DNA from: Pararobbsia silviterrae
GTDB lineage: Bacteria > Pseudomonadota > Gammaproteobacteria > Burkholderiales > Burkholderiaceae
Assembly (NCBI RefSeq): GCF_003628125.1
Contig: NZ_RBZU01000005.1
Location: 412,032-476,031, forward strand
Direction of reading: 5' to 3'
Length of the DNA stretch: 64,000 bases
Shown: in pieces, positions 28,122 through 36,769 of the stretch
How positions within the stretch are numbered: the first letter of the stretch is position 1
Layout of the letters: every line of letters starts with the position of its first letter
Notes under the pieces: generated by a model
What the model was told of the DNA's origin: nothing
Databases searched by the model: none
What the model saw: only the letters and a program-made list of their open reading frames with translations
Program-made: the position numbers and the translations under genes

Positions 28122-28696
28122 CTCGATGTCTCGCGGTTCGAGCCGTCTGGGCCGGGTTGCCGCACCGCCTCAAGACCGAGCGGATCGTGCGGCATAGTCC
28201 CGTACGTACATGCGTGCGATTCGACTGAACCATTGCGCGCATTTTTCAACCATTCAGGCGTGTTTACGGACTGTTTGGGCGCGACTTGAGGCGCCTGTAT
28301 TGGCCGCGCGCGAGATGCTGTGGGCGTTTAACTAAACAGCAGGGTCTGTGTGGCGAGGTGAAATCGAGGGGCGATACCGGTTGTCCGCGTTGCGCGCGAC
28401 CGCAAACGACCGAGCTTCGGAGACGGTCGATCGACCGGACAGGCAGAGAACGAGCGCGGGAGCGGGCAGGGGACGGAGCGATGGACGCGTCACGTCGTGC
28501 GGCAGGCGACGGAATCGTCGGGATATGTTCAGGTGTCGCGCGGCTTGCGAGCGGGATGCGATCGCCTTGCGCGGATCGGACCGGCTATCTCACGCCGCTT
28601 TTATGTATACGCTGCGCAACGTCGTGGTCGGGTATTCACGGACGTCGCGACGCGTGAAATCCCGGGTGCCGCGCGCAGATCTGATGGCACCGGGGC
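28122..28696. other. 575-bp spacer between divergently transcribed regions
   Basis: Both flanking genes are on the minus strand. Frames here are short, Arg-rich and lack ribosome sites, so I see no credible gene. It should contain the chemoreceptor promoter (region 28150-28290) and the 3' trailer of the TPR-PspA operon. Confidence 0.4.
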
Positions 28697-28728
28697 CTCA
28701 TGCAAGCCTCAACTCATGCAAGCCTCAA
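28697..28728. repeat. Exact 16-bp tandem duplication
   Basis: CTCATGCAAGCCTCAA occurs twice head to tail. The second copy covers the stop codon of the TPR protein gene (minus strand), so the duplication reaches the C-terminal codons. Confidence 0.8.
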
Positions 28729-29915
28729 CTATTGTCGGTCCAGCCGCCGTCGCCGCCGCTGCCCGTATCGATCCCACCGCCGCCGCTGTCCCAGTCATTG
28801 CCGCCTTGGCCGAAATCGATGCCGGGGTCCGGCACGTTGTTGCCACCGCGGCGGCGCAGTTCGTCGTCGTCGTCCACGATCACGTCGCGCTCGATGACGC
28901 GATCGCGGCCGCCGAAGCCGCCGCTGAGCACGCTGCCCAGCAGCACGCCCGTCAGCAATCCGCCGCCGTTGCTCGGCGGCTGCTGGACGATGACCGTCTG
29001 CGGCGGCGCTCCGGCCGGTCCGCCTGGATACGGCGCGTTGCCGAATCGTTCGGCCTCCTGCGCATAACGCGACGGCGCATCGCTGTAGGCACCGGGCGCG
29101 GGCGTCGCATTCGGATCGGGACGGCCCTCGGCGCGCGCCTTGAGGCTCGCGAGCCGGCGTTCGAGATCTTCGACGCGATAGTCGGGCACCGGATTGCCGC
29201 CGTTGAGCGCGGCGACCGTGTCGAGCGCCTCGGCTTCGAGCGCCTCGGCCTCGCCCGTCAGCACGTCATGCCCCGGCGCCGTCGACAAGCGCAGATCGAG
29301 CTTCAGCGAGCGAATCGTGTTGAGCACCTCGGTCGAGCGGCGCAACTGCGCAAGACGCTGTTCCTTGGCTTCGCCGTCGCCTTTGCTTTTCGCGCGGCGC
29401 ACGGTCCAGACGAGCACGCCGGCGACGGCGGCCAGCACGAGCACGAAAATCATCCAGACCCCTGCGCCGAGTCCATGATGCTCGACCGGTGCGACCGCGC
29501 CGGTGTCCTGCATCGCGGTGGCATCGTTACGATGGAACGCATTGCCCTGGACCGCCGACGGGCGCTGGGCGACCGAGCCGCCCGTCGCGTCCGCGTCGGC
29601 CTGGACGTGGCGCTCGACCGCACGGAACTCGGCGGCATCGGTGAACTTGAGCGACGGATCGAGCGTGCGCGCCTGTTCGATCTGGGCCAGGCCCTGAGCG
29701 GCCTTGCCGTTGCGATCGAGCACCTGCCCATAGAGGTAGTGCGCGCGCGCGCTGTTCGGATGTGCGTCGACGACATCCGACAACATCGTCTCGGCCTGTG
29801 CGTAGTTGCCCGCGCGAATCGCGGCCTCGACGTCCTTGACGGATGGCGAAGCCGCCCACGCGATCTGGGTCACGCTCGCGGCGGCGAGCAGGGCGGCGGC
29901 AATCAGCTTTTTCAT
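28725..29915 (-). CDS. TPR membrane protein encoded with PspA
   Basis: A 396-residue protein. It has a signal peptide (cleavage near AWA-AS, residue 22), periplasmic TPR units (about 28-100, GNYAQAETML... AHYLYGQVLDRNGKAAQGL) and a transmembrane helix (about 152-173). A cytoplasmic helical region with charged heptads is followed by a Gly/Pro/Asp-rich tail containing an acidic DDDDE run and GGG repeats. The start ATGA overlaps the pspA stop by 4 bp, so the two are coupled. This pairing suggests a membrane partner that recruits or regulates PspA; the function itself is inferred. The Gly-rich tail resembles TPM/YgcG-type tails. Confidence 0.8.
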   Translation of the reverse strand: MKKLIAAALLAAASVTQIAWAASPSVKDVEAAIRAGNYAQAETMLSDVVDAHPNSARAHYLYGQVLDRNGKAAQGLAQIEQARTLDPSLKFTDAAEFRAVERHVQADADATGGSVAQRPSAVQGNAFHRNDATAMQDTGAVAPVEHHGLGAGVWMIFVLVLAAVAGVLVWTVRRAKSKGDGEAKEQRLAQLRRSTEVLNTIRSLKLDLRLSTAPGHDVLTGEAEALEAEALDTVAALNGGNPVPDYRVEDLERRLASLKARAEGRPDPNATPAPGAYSDAPSRYAQEAERFGNAPYPGGPAGAPPQTVIVQQPPSNGGGLLTGVLLGSVLSGGFGGRDRVIERDVIVDDDDELRRRGGNNVPDPGIDFGQGGNDWDSGGGGIDTGSGGDGGWTDNS

Positions 29916-30592
29916 TGCGACGGGAGATTGAGTTCTTTCTTGAGCGCGGCGAGCCGGTCGTCGACCGACGGGCCGCCACCGAGCGCGGCGAGTTTGTCGT
30001 CGAGCGCCTTGCCGCTCGACTGGTCCGCGGTATTCAGGCGGGCGTCCGAGCGCGCGTTCGCGAGATTCACCTTCTCTTCGAGCTTGTTGAAGTCGTCAGC
30101 AAGATTCTTGCCGCCGATGCCGCCGAGCGCCGTGGCCGCCGTATCCTTGGCCTTCGCGATTTCCTGCTTCGCCGACAGAATATTCGAGCGCGACTGCAGG
30201 TCGTTGCGGCGCGTGCGCATTTCGGCGATCTGCGATTTGAGCTGATCGAGCGAGGGTTCGAGCTTCGAGAGTTCGGCGTTGAGCGCGTCGCGTTCCTTCT
30301 CGGCGTTGCTCTGGGCCGCGAGGGCTTCGCGCGCGAGCGCTTCGTTGCCGGACTGGAGCGCGCGTTTCGCGCCATCCGCGTATTTCGCGGCCTTCTCGTT
30401 CGCGAGATCGCGCTTGCTTTGCTGCGTGCTGACCTGGGCCTCGATTTCGATCAGCGAGTTCTCGGCCGTGCCAATACTGCCATCGAGTTCACGCACGATT
30501 TGCCGAGCATCGCGCGACGGATCCTGAACCGATTCGGCCGCATCGTTGAGCAGACCTTTGACCGTGCGCGAGATGGTATCCAGAAGCGACAT
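29912..30592 (-). CDS. pspA: PspA/IM30 phage-shock protein
   Basis: A 226-residue, almost entirely coiled-coil protein of the ESCRT-III-like PspA family. It has the N-terminal amphipathic helix SLLDTISRTVKGLLND, the conserved DPSRDARQIVREL segment and long heptad helices. It binds stressed inner membranes and maintains membrane integrity; in enterobacteria it also restrains PspF. ATG 30592 is chosen because homology begins at MSLLDTI. No pspF, pspB or pspC is nearby. Instead the gene forms a two-gene operon with a TPR membrane protein. It is divergent from the PBP1A gene across a 359-bp spacer. Confidence 0.92.
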   Translation of the reverse strand: MSLLDTISRTVKGLLNDAAESVQDPSRDARQIVRELDGSIGTAENSLIEIEAQVSTQQSKRDLANEKAAKYADGAKRALQSGNEALAREALAAQSNAEKERDALNAELSKLEPSLDQLKSQIAEMRTRRNDLQSRSNILSAKQEIAKAKDTAATALGGIGGKNLADDFNKLEEKVNLANARSDARLNTADQSSGKALDDKLAALGGGPSVDDRLAALKKELNLPSQ

Positions 30593-30951
30593 GGTGACTC
30601 CATGATTGACAAGTTGTGAACTGATCTTACACCAGCGGCATGACGGTCCGGCGGCGCGCGCGGCATGGCCGCTTACCCTTGCGCCGGATGTCGATCGCGT
30701 GTCGGAACTCCCGCGTGCGGACCTCCGGGCAACGGCGTCCGACCGTCCGTGCGTCCCGTCATCCGAAATGCGAACGCAGTATAGGCAAGCCAGACTTAAA
30801 CGAAAATGAAGGTCGCCGGCCATCGTCGGGACGGGGGCGGCGCGCTTTCGATTACACTGGCGCCTTTGCCCGTGTCGCTGGGTGCGCGTCTTTTGCGCGC
30901 GCCGCGCGGGCCGCGCACCGCTCTGCGCTGAGAACGAGATCGACACAGCCC
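30593..30951. promoter_or_regulatory. Divergent spacer between pspA and PBP1A genes
   Basis: No gene seen. It must carry both promoters. A TAAGAT hexamer about 40 bp upstream of pspA (minus strand) is a possible -10 box. I did not find a convincing sigma-54 GG-N10-GC element. Confidence 0.35.
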
Positions 30952-33534
30952 ATGGCCAATTCGAATCAACCGCCCTCGAGAGGCGATCGCACGCGTGAGC
31001 CGAGCTTTCGCAATCTCGGCGACGCACGTCATATCGAAGACCCCAGCGCCGACGATGACGGCCACGACGGCAACGGCAACGGTAATGGCCCGCGCGGCGG
31101 TGACGGCGCACGGCCCGCGCGGCGGCCGCTCGCGCTGACCCTGTTCGTCGGATTCGTCGGCCTTGTCGCGGCGTGCGTCGCGATCGGCGCCTTGCTCGTC
31201 GGATATATGTTCATCGTCATGCGGCCGAACCTGCCGTCGCTCGATGCGCTGACCGACTATCAGCCGAAAGTGCCGTTGCGCGTCTACACGGCCGATCAGG
31301 TGCTGATCGGCGAGTTCGGCGAAGAGCGCCGCAGCATCGTGCGCTTCAACGACATTCCCGACGTCATGAAGAAGGCGGTGCTCGCGATCGAGGACTACCG
31401 GTTCTACGAGCATGGCGGCGTCGACTTCGTCGGCATCCTGCGCGCGGGTGTCGAAGACGTCCTCCATCACGGCAACGCGCAAGGCGCGAGCACGATCACG
31501 ATGCAGGTCGCGCGCAACTTCTTCCTGTCGAGCGAAAAGACCTACACGCGCAAGGTCTACGAAATGATGCTCGCGTACAAGATCGAGTCGGCCCTCAGCA
31601 AGGACCAGATTCTCGAGCTGTACATGAACCAGATCTATCTGGGACAACGCGCCTACGGTTTCGCGGCGGCGTCGCGCGTCTATTTCGGCAAGGATCTCAA
31701 GGACATCACGCTTGCGCAGGCCGCGATGCTTGCCGGGCTGCCCAAGGCCCCGTCGGCCTATAACCCGATCGTCAATCCGAAGCGCGCGAAGATCCGCCAG
31801 GCGTACATCCTCAAGCGCATGCTCGATCTCCGCTACATCACGCAGGACCAGTACGACCAGGCGATCAAGGAGCCGATTCACACGAAGACGGCCGGTACCG
31901 AGTACACCGTGCATGCCGAGTACATCGCCGAAATGGTCCGCCAGATCATGTACGCGCAGTACAAGGAAGATGCGTATACGCGCGGCCTCACGGTCACGAC
32001 GACGATCGACTCGGGCGACCAGGAAGCCGCTTACGAAGCCGTGCGCAAGGGCATCATGGACTACGAGCGCCGCCACGGCTACCGCGGTCCCGAGGCCTTC
32101 ATCGATTTGCCGCCGCTCAACGGCGCGGATTCGAGCGATCGCGACGCCGCGATCGACGAGGCGCTCAATTCGCATCCCGACAACGGCGAACTCGTGGCCG
32201 CCGTCGTCACGAATGTGACGCCGAAATCGGTCGACGCCGAGCTGTCGGACGGCAACGTCGTCACGGTTCAGGGCGACGGACTCAAGTTCGCGGCGGCCGC
32301 GATGTCGCCGAAGGCGGGCACGGGCCTCAAGCTGCGTCCCGGCGCGATCATCCGGCTCGCGCCGGACGGCAAGGGCGGTTTCGCGATCACGCAGCTTCCG
32401 CAGGTCGAAGGCGCGCTCGTGTCGCTGACGCCGCAGGACGGCGCGATCCGCGCCTTGATCGGCGGTTTCGACTTCAACAAGAACAAGTTCAACCACGTGA
32501 CGCAGGCGTGGCGCCAGCCGGGCTCGAGTTTCAAGCCGTTCATCTATTCGTCGGCGCTCGAGAAGGGCGTCGGTCCCGCGACGATCGTCAACGATGCGCC
32601 GCTGCATTTCCCGCCCGCCGGCCCCGGTCAGGACGCCTGGGATCCGAAGGACGACGATCAGCCCGACGGCCCGATGCCGCTGCGCCTCGCGCTCGAGAAA
32701 TCGAAGAATCTCGTCTCGATCCGGCTGCTCGGATTCGTCGGCACGAAATACGCGCAAGACTACGTGACGCGGAACTTCGGTTTCGACGCCGACAAGACGC
32801 CGCCGTATCTGCCGATGGCGCTGGGCGCGGGTCTCGTGACGCCGTTGCAGTCGGCCTCGGCGTATGCCGTGTTCGCGAACGGCGGCTATCGCGTGAATCC
32901 CTATCTGATCAGCAGCGTCGGCGACGTCCATGGCAATGTGCTGTCGAAGGCGCAGCCGGTCGTGGCGGGGCAGAACGCGCCGCGCACGATCTCGGCGGCC
33001 AACGACTACATCATGACGAGCCTGCTGCGCTCGGTCGCGCAGGCCGGCACGGGCGCGGGCACGAACGCGCTGCACCGGACCGACCTCGCGGGCAAGACCG
33101 GGACGACGAACGAAGCGCATGACGGATGGTTCGCCGGATTCCAGCATTCGCTCGTGGCGGTCGCCTGGATGGGCTACGACCAGCCGAAGAGCCTCGGTTC
33201 GCGCGAATTCGGCGCGCAGCTTGCGTTGCCGATCTGGGTGCAATACATGGGGCGCGCGCTGCGCGGCGTGCCGCAGTACGTCGAACCGGCGCCCGACGGC
33301 GTGTCGACGCTGAACGACGAGCTCTATTTGTCGAACTTCACGCCGGGCAATGGCTTCATCACGAGCATCGGTCTCGACGATGCGAATCCGTTCGGCGCAT
33401 CGGGTCCCGAAGCCGCCGCGAGCGCGCCCGTCGGCGCGGAACCCGGTCCGAACCCCGACGAGCCGATCCAGCAGCCGCCGGCCGTCAGCGCGAGCGAAAC
33501 GAACGAGATTCTCGATCTGTTCAAGCACCGGTAG
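30952..33534 (+). CDS. mrcA: Penicillin-binding protein 1A (class A)
   Basis: An 860-residue bifunctional peptidoglycan synthase of the inner membrane. An Asp/Gly-rich cytoplasmic N-terminus (about 1-60) is followed by one TM helix (about 62-88). The GT51 transglycosylase domain has catalytic Glu147 in IEDYRFYEHGG and GASTITMQVARN. An OB-like insert precedes the transpeptidase with SSFK (nucleophile Ser525), SKN (584-586) and KTG (715-717). The length and insert are typical of PBP1A. ATG 30952 begins MANSNQ; the open frame to the left has no membrane or family features. It polymerises and cross-links glycan strands during elongation. Confidence 0.93.
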   Translation: MANSNQPPSRGDRTREPSFRNLGDARHIEDPSADDDGHDGNGNGNGPRGGDGARPARRPLALTLFVGFVGLVAACVAIGALLVGYMFIVMRPNLPSLDALTDYQPKVPLRVYTADQVLIGEFGEERRSIVRFNDIPDVMKKAVLAIEDYRFYEHGGVDFVGILRAGVEDVLHHGNAQGASTITMQVARNFFLSSEKTYTRKVYEMMLAYKIESALSKDQILELYMNQIYLGQRAYGFAAASRVYFGKDLKDITLAQAAMLAGLPKAPSAYNPIVNPKRAKIRQAYILKRMLDLRYITQDQYDQAIKEPIHTKTAGTEYTVHAEYIAEMVRQIMYAQYKEDAYTRGLTVTTTIDSGDQEAAYEAVRKGIMDYERRHGYRGPEAFIDLPPLNGADSSDRDAAIDEALNSHPDNGELVAAVVTNVTPKSVDAELSDGNVVTVQGDGLKFAAAAMSPKAGTGLKLRPGAIIRLAPDGKGGFAITQLPQVEGALVSLTPQDGAIRALIGGFDFNKNKFNHVTQAWRQPGSSFKPFIYSSALEKGVGPATIVNDAPLHFPPAGPGQDAWDPKDDDQPDGPMPLRLALEKSKNLVSIRLLGFVGTKYAQDYVTRNFGFDADKTPPYLPMALGAGLVTPLQSASAYAVFANGGYRVNPYLISSVGDVHGNVLSKAQPVVAGQNAPRTISAANDYIMTSLLRSVAQAGTGAGTNALHRTDLAGKTGTTNEAHDGWFAGFQHSLVAVAWMGYDQPKSLGSREFGAQLALPIWVQYMGRALRGVPQYVEPAPDGVSTLNDELYLSNFTPGNGFITSIGLDDANPFGASGPEAAASAPVGAEPGPNPDEPIQQPPAVSASETNEILDLFKHR

Positions 33535-33540
33535 GACGGG

Positions 33541-33611
33541 GCGGCCCACGTTGGGAGGCCCAAAGTGGGGTGGCCGACCTTGAGCGGCCCGCGTCGGGTG
33601 GCCCACCTTGG
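33541..33611. repeat. 14-bp imperfect tandem array, about 5 units
   Basis: Units built on GyGGCCCACsTTGG (for example GCGGCCCACGTTGG, GAGGCCCAAAGTGG and GTGGCCCACCTTGG) follow directly after the PBP1A stop and continue less regularly to about 33640. Confidence 0.55.
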
Positions 33612-33743
33612 GCGAGCGTCGAGCGGCCTACCTGGCCGCTCGCTGAGGCAGTCTTCCGGTCACGCGCCCGCGACCCGCAAGGTCCGGGGGTGTACCGTTT
33701 CTAGGCCTGTCGATACCGGTGTGCCGCCGTGCTCGGCGGCCGT

Positions 33744-34256
33744 TCAATGCCGTCCGGCGCCGACCCATCCGCACCATTTGCGCAGTGCCTCGGCCTCGGT
33801 CTCGTGGACCTCGACGGGGAAGCAGATCGCGCCCGCGTGGGTCAAATAGCGCGCGCGGTGCTGGCCGTTTCGAAACGACACGACCCCTTCGGAGGCCAGA
33901 CCGAGCCAGCCCGCGAGCCCTTTCGCGCGGCGCGTGCTGAACAGCACGTAGGGCATCTCGGGAATGCGGGTCTGTCCGGGTTCGAGAAATTCACGCAGGC
34001 CTTTGACCTTGCCCTGTTGCCAATACTGAGGCGCGGGCAGCACGTAATCGGTCGGATCGCGATCGGCACAGGCGAGCAAGGCTTTCGCATCGACGAGCAC
34101 CACCACGTGCCGGCTGTCGGGCAAGGTAAAGACGCGTTTGAGGTGCACGAACGCGAAGGGCGGGTGCTCGGGCAGGGGGACCGTCCAGATTCCCGACGCA
34201 TCGGCGGACGCGAGCGGCGAATCGCTTTCGGGCGTATTGAGGTGCACAAAATCCAT
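33744..34256 (-). CDS. Conserved hypothetical protein (plasmid fertility inhibition factor-like)
   Basis: A 170-residue soluble protein with no signal or membrane segment. It contains blocks such as HPPFAFVHLKRVF, HVVVLVDAKALLAC, DPTDYVLP, GLREFLEPG and a C-terminal GQHRARYLTHAGA. From memory, this pattern matches Burkholderia proteins annotated as plasmid fertility inhibition factor family, but that label is only recalled and nothing plasmid-like is nearby. ATG 34256 is preferred to a TTG six codons upstream. It is convergent with the PBP1A gene. Its chromosomal role is unknown. Confidence 0.6.
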   Translation of the reverse strand: MDFVHLNTPESDSPLASADASGIWTVPLPEHPPFAFVHLKRVFTLPDSRHVVVLVDAKALLACADRDPTDYVLPAPQYWQQGKVKGLREFLEPGQTRIPEMPYVLFSTRRAKGLAGWLGLASEGVVSFRNGQHRARYLTHAGAICFPVEVHETEAEALRKWCGWVGAGRH

Positions 34257-34627
34257 CGAGGTACGCAGCGACAAAGTGTGTTGATTGACGACAAGTATCG
34301 TTCAGACAAGGCCCGCGATGGTCAGGCGTTGCGAATTATTGCGCGAGCGCGTATTCGAAGCGAGCGTCATCGTATGAAGATTCGGTGACATGACGCCGAT
34401 AGACGGCGCGTTGGCCAAGATCCGCCTTGTCGGCCTCGCACGGCATGCCACGCGGCGATGCCGGGTTGCTCGTCCGGAGCGCTTCTGGCAGGCTGCGCAT
34501 GTCGTGAACGACGCATCGGTTCCGATCGCGCTATCGATCTCCGCGCATGTCCGGCGTTGCCGGTATGCCATCTTGCCACTCGCGCCGCACGTCTGTCGTG
34601 CGTTGCGCGGCCCCTTCAGGAGCCGTC
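34257..34627. other. 370-bp spacer, no gene recognised
   Basis: Divergent spacer between the hypothetical gene and the surface-antigen-like gene. Open frames here are out of character (Arg/His-rich) and lack ribosome sites. A moderately AT-rich block (34290-34385) may hold promoters. Confidence 0.4.
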
Positions 34628-35083
34628 ATGTCCCGCCGTCTTTCCTTGTCGTCCCGCATCGGTTCGTGTGTTTTTCAGGTCGCCGGAAAGGTCGCCAAAA
34701 AGGTCACCGGAAGCAGCGCCCGACCGGTCACCGCGCTTGCGTTCGCCGCGCTTGCGTTCGCGGGCACCGCGTCCGCACAGAACCTCGGCTTCATGCACAG
34801 TTCGCCGATCACGTTCATGCGCGACAAGGATGTCGCTTCGCTCCAGCAGGCCTTGCATACGGCGCTCGATAACAATGCGGACGGGCAATCGTCCGAATGG
34901 ACCAACGAAGGGCTGGGGAACCCCGTGCCCATCAAAGCGACGATCACGCCCAAGGACAACGCCGACGAGAAGGGCATGCATTGCCGCCATGCGACCGTGA
35001 CCGTCACGGCCAAGAGCCAGGACCAAAGCTGGCTCCCGCTGTTCTGCAAGACGGCGCAGGGTTGGAAGATGGAGCGCCAGTAA
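34628..35083 (+). CDS. Secreted RT0821/Lpp0805-type surface protein
   Basis: A 151-residue exported protein. A long basic N-region precedes the hydrophobic core ALAFAALAFAGTASA, with cleavage near residue 50. The mature part has the small-domain pattern ALDNNADGQSSEW, NEGLGNPVPI, and a pair of cysteines (GMHCRHATV and LFCKTAQGW) typical of the 16-kDa surface-antigen-like family. CAGGAG at 34616-34621 supports ATG 34628. Both halves of the leader are built from in-frame short repeats (12-bp x3 encoding V-A-G-K variants, 15-bp x2 encoding ALAFA). Role unknown, probably envelope. Confidence 0.75.
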   Translation: MSRRLSLSSRIGSCVFQVAGKVAKKVTGSSARPVTALAFAALAFAGTASAQNLGFMHSSPITFMRDKDVASLQQALHTALDNNADGQSSEWTNEGLGNPVPIKATITPKDNADEKGMHCRHATVTVTAKSQDQSWLPLFCKTAQGWKMERQ

Positions 35084-35203
35084 GGCCGAAGCGGTCACGC
35101 CGCGCGCGTCGCCACTCGCGCGGCCGGGCACATGGCATGCTGAACCGAGGGTACCGCGCCCACGCCTGAGCCAGGCGGCGCATGAACCCGCAGGAGGTTT
35201 GCC

Positions 35204-35278
35204 ATGCCCTACATACTCGGCTGGTTTCTCGGCGTACCGCTGATCGTGCTCGTGATTTTGTATCTGATCTTCCATTGA
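35204..35278 (+). CDS. 24-residue single-span membrane peptide
   Basis: A tiny gene encoding 24 residues, MPYILGWFLGV followed by a hydrophobic run ending YLIFH. It is preceded by a perfect AGGAGG at 35192-35197 with good spacing to ATG 35204, which is strong support despite its size. The peptide would be one inner-membrane helix with a Gly-Trp-x-x-Gly-x-Pro turn. Peptides of this appearance occur in Burkholderiaceae, to my recollection, but I know no function. It lies 120 bp after the surface-protein gene and before a long spacer with a stable hairpin. Confidence 0.7.
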   Translation: MPYILGWFLGVPLIVLVILYLIFH

Positions 35279-35918
35279 GCGGAATCGCTCAAGCGCGGGG
35301 CGAGCCTCACCGCTCGCCGCGCGAACGCGATGACGGTTCGAATCGACGTGATGTTCGAATACAAGCGATGTCCGTCGCGCGCGTTGTCTCGCACCGTGCT
35401 TGCGTCGTGTCATCGACCGCGCATCCCCGCACGATTTTCATGTCTCATTTCAATGTGCCGCGATTGAATCGTCGCATGGGCGATTGAGTCCTGCCGCGTC
35501 GCGCTCGATTTCTTTATTCCCGTAATTCGACTATTTCGCGCGTCTACGCGTATTCGGATGCGCGCGCTTTCAATCACAACGCGAATGGGTGCGCATGTCT
35601 GGAAATATCCGGTCCGCCGCGTTCTTAAAATTCGTATGTGCCGACGCATGCCACGATAAATGTGCGTGACATACGCACATTTTGTATGTGATGCGTTGAG
35701 CAGAGCGAATCGATTCAAGCAAGGGTGTGGCAATTTGTCGCACGCATGCCGTGGCACTTCGATCGGCGCGGCTTCTCTAATCGGACTCGTTTGTCATGTG
35801 TCTGTCATGCGCCGACCATGGGCCGGTCGCTCGAATATCGCGATCGATGTCAATGCGCGCATGACCGCCTTAACTCGATCCTCGATCGATGCCGCGGATC
35901 GATATACCGGAGTGACGA
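35279..35918. other. 640-bp spacer, AT-richer, with a strong hairpin
   Basis: No credible gene on either strand. The spacer is clearly less GC-rich than its flanks and contains the 10-bp dyad at 35658-35682. It ends at the carbonic anhydrase gene, whose promoter is presumably within 35700-35900. Confidence 0.45.
35658..35682 (+). terminator. 10-bp perfect hairpin, terminator or operator
   Basis: AAATGTGCGT and ACGCACATTT form a perfect 10-bp stem around a 5-base loop, followed by TTGTATG. The A-run on one side and T-run on the other suit a bidirectional rho-independent terminator; an operator dyad is also possible. Confidence 0.5.
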
Positions 35919-36515
35919 TTGCCCCATTCAAACCATTCCCCCAAACGTCTGCTTGTCGAAAATCTCGCGTGGTCGAACGAATCGCGCGAACGCGATCCCG
36001 ATTATTTTCAGAAACTCGCGCATGCGCAGAAACCGACCTTTTTCTGGATCGGATGTTCGGATAGCCGCGTGCCGGCTGAAACCGTCACGCATGCATCGCC
36101 GGGCGAACTCTTCGTGTTGCGCAATATCGCGAACATGATCGGGACGGGAACGAACAGTTCGAGCGCGCTCGAATACGCGATCTGCGTGCTCGAAGTGAAG
36201 CATGTGATCGTCTGCGGCCATTACGGCTGCGGCGGCGTACGCGCGGCGCTGCTCGCCGAAAACGCATCGACGCCTCAGCTCAATGCGCGTATCGAACCGT
36301 TACGGCGGCTCGCACATTTTCATCGAAAAGATCTCGAGACTTATCCGACGCTCGACGCGCGCATCAATCGCCTGGTCGAGCTCAATGTCCATGCTCAAGT
36401 CGACGTGATTCGCCAATACCCGGTGCTCGGCCGAGCCCGTCGGTCGCCGAAGCTGCACGGCTGGGTCTACGGGCTTCGCGATGGGCTGCTGCGCGAACTC
36501 TCGTCGGATCCGTGA
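35919..36515 (+). CDS. Beta-class carbonic anhydrase, TTG start
   Basis: A 198-residue cytoplasmic zinc enzyme interconverting CO2 and bicarbonate. Zinc ligands are Cys46, His101 and Cys104 (HYGCGG). The Asp48-Arg50 dyad sits in CSDSR, and LRNIAN and SALEYA are family blocks. The start must be TTG 35919: an in-frame stop TGA lies at 35913-35915, no ATG or GTG precedes the conserved NLAWS, and GGAG is just upstream. A weak start codon may keep expression low. It is followed by a SulP transporter gene, a pairing that suggests joint handling of bicarbonate. Confidence 0.92.
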   Translation: MPHSNHSPKRLLVENLAWSNESRERDPDYFQKLAHAQKPTFFWIGCSDSRVPAETVTHASPGELFVLRNIANMIGTGTNSSSALEYAICVLEVKHVIVCGHYGCGGVRAALLAENASTPQLNARIEPLRRLAHFHRKDLETYPTLDARINRLVELNVHAQVDVIRQYPVLGRARRSPKLHGWVYGLRDGLLRELSSDP

Positions 36516-36590
36516 ACGCCGAGCCGCAACGTCCTGACGACGTCGGATGATCGGCGTCCACGCGATCGGCATTCGAATCGTCGGCGCCTC

Positions 36591-36718
36591 GATTTACGGA
36601 TATCTCAATTCACGGATATCTCGACTCACCGATGTCTCGACGCTCCGACGGCACGACTCACCGACGCCCCGACGCACGACCGCGCGACCGCACGAACGTC
36701 GCGACGCATCGACGCCCC
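36591..36718. repeat. 16-bp imperfect tandem array, 8 units, in the SulP leader
   Basis: Eight consecutive 16-mers, grading from AATTCACGGATATCTC through GACTCACCGATGTCTC to GACTCACCGACGCCCC and GACGCATCGACGCCCC. The array fills most of the space between the carbonic anhydrase stop and the SulP start. It is noncoding. Confidence 0.7.
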
Positions 36719-36769
36719 GACGGATCGCACGCATCGTCCTTCCTCACCCCCTCTTGCATGGAACATCCT

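Noticed and set aside
28286..28657. Plus-strand 123-codon frame in the spacer upstream of the chemoreceptor
   Set aside because: Arg-rich low-complexity translation, no ribosome site and no family features.
30796..33606. About 936-codon minus-strand frame opposite the PBP1A gene
   Set aside because: Shadow frame. The plus strand carries all catalytic motifs of PBP1A with a membrane helix.
35410..35757. Minus-strand 115-codon frame in the carbonic anhydrase upstream spacer
   Set aside because: His/Arg-rich translation without hydrophobic core or ribosome site. It also runs through the hairpin.
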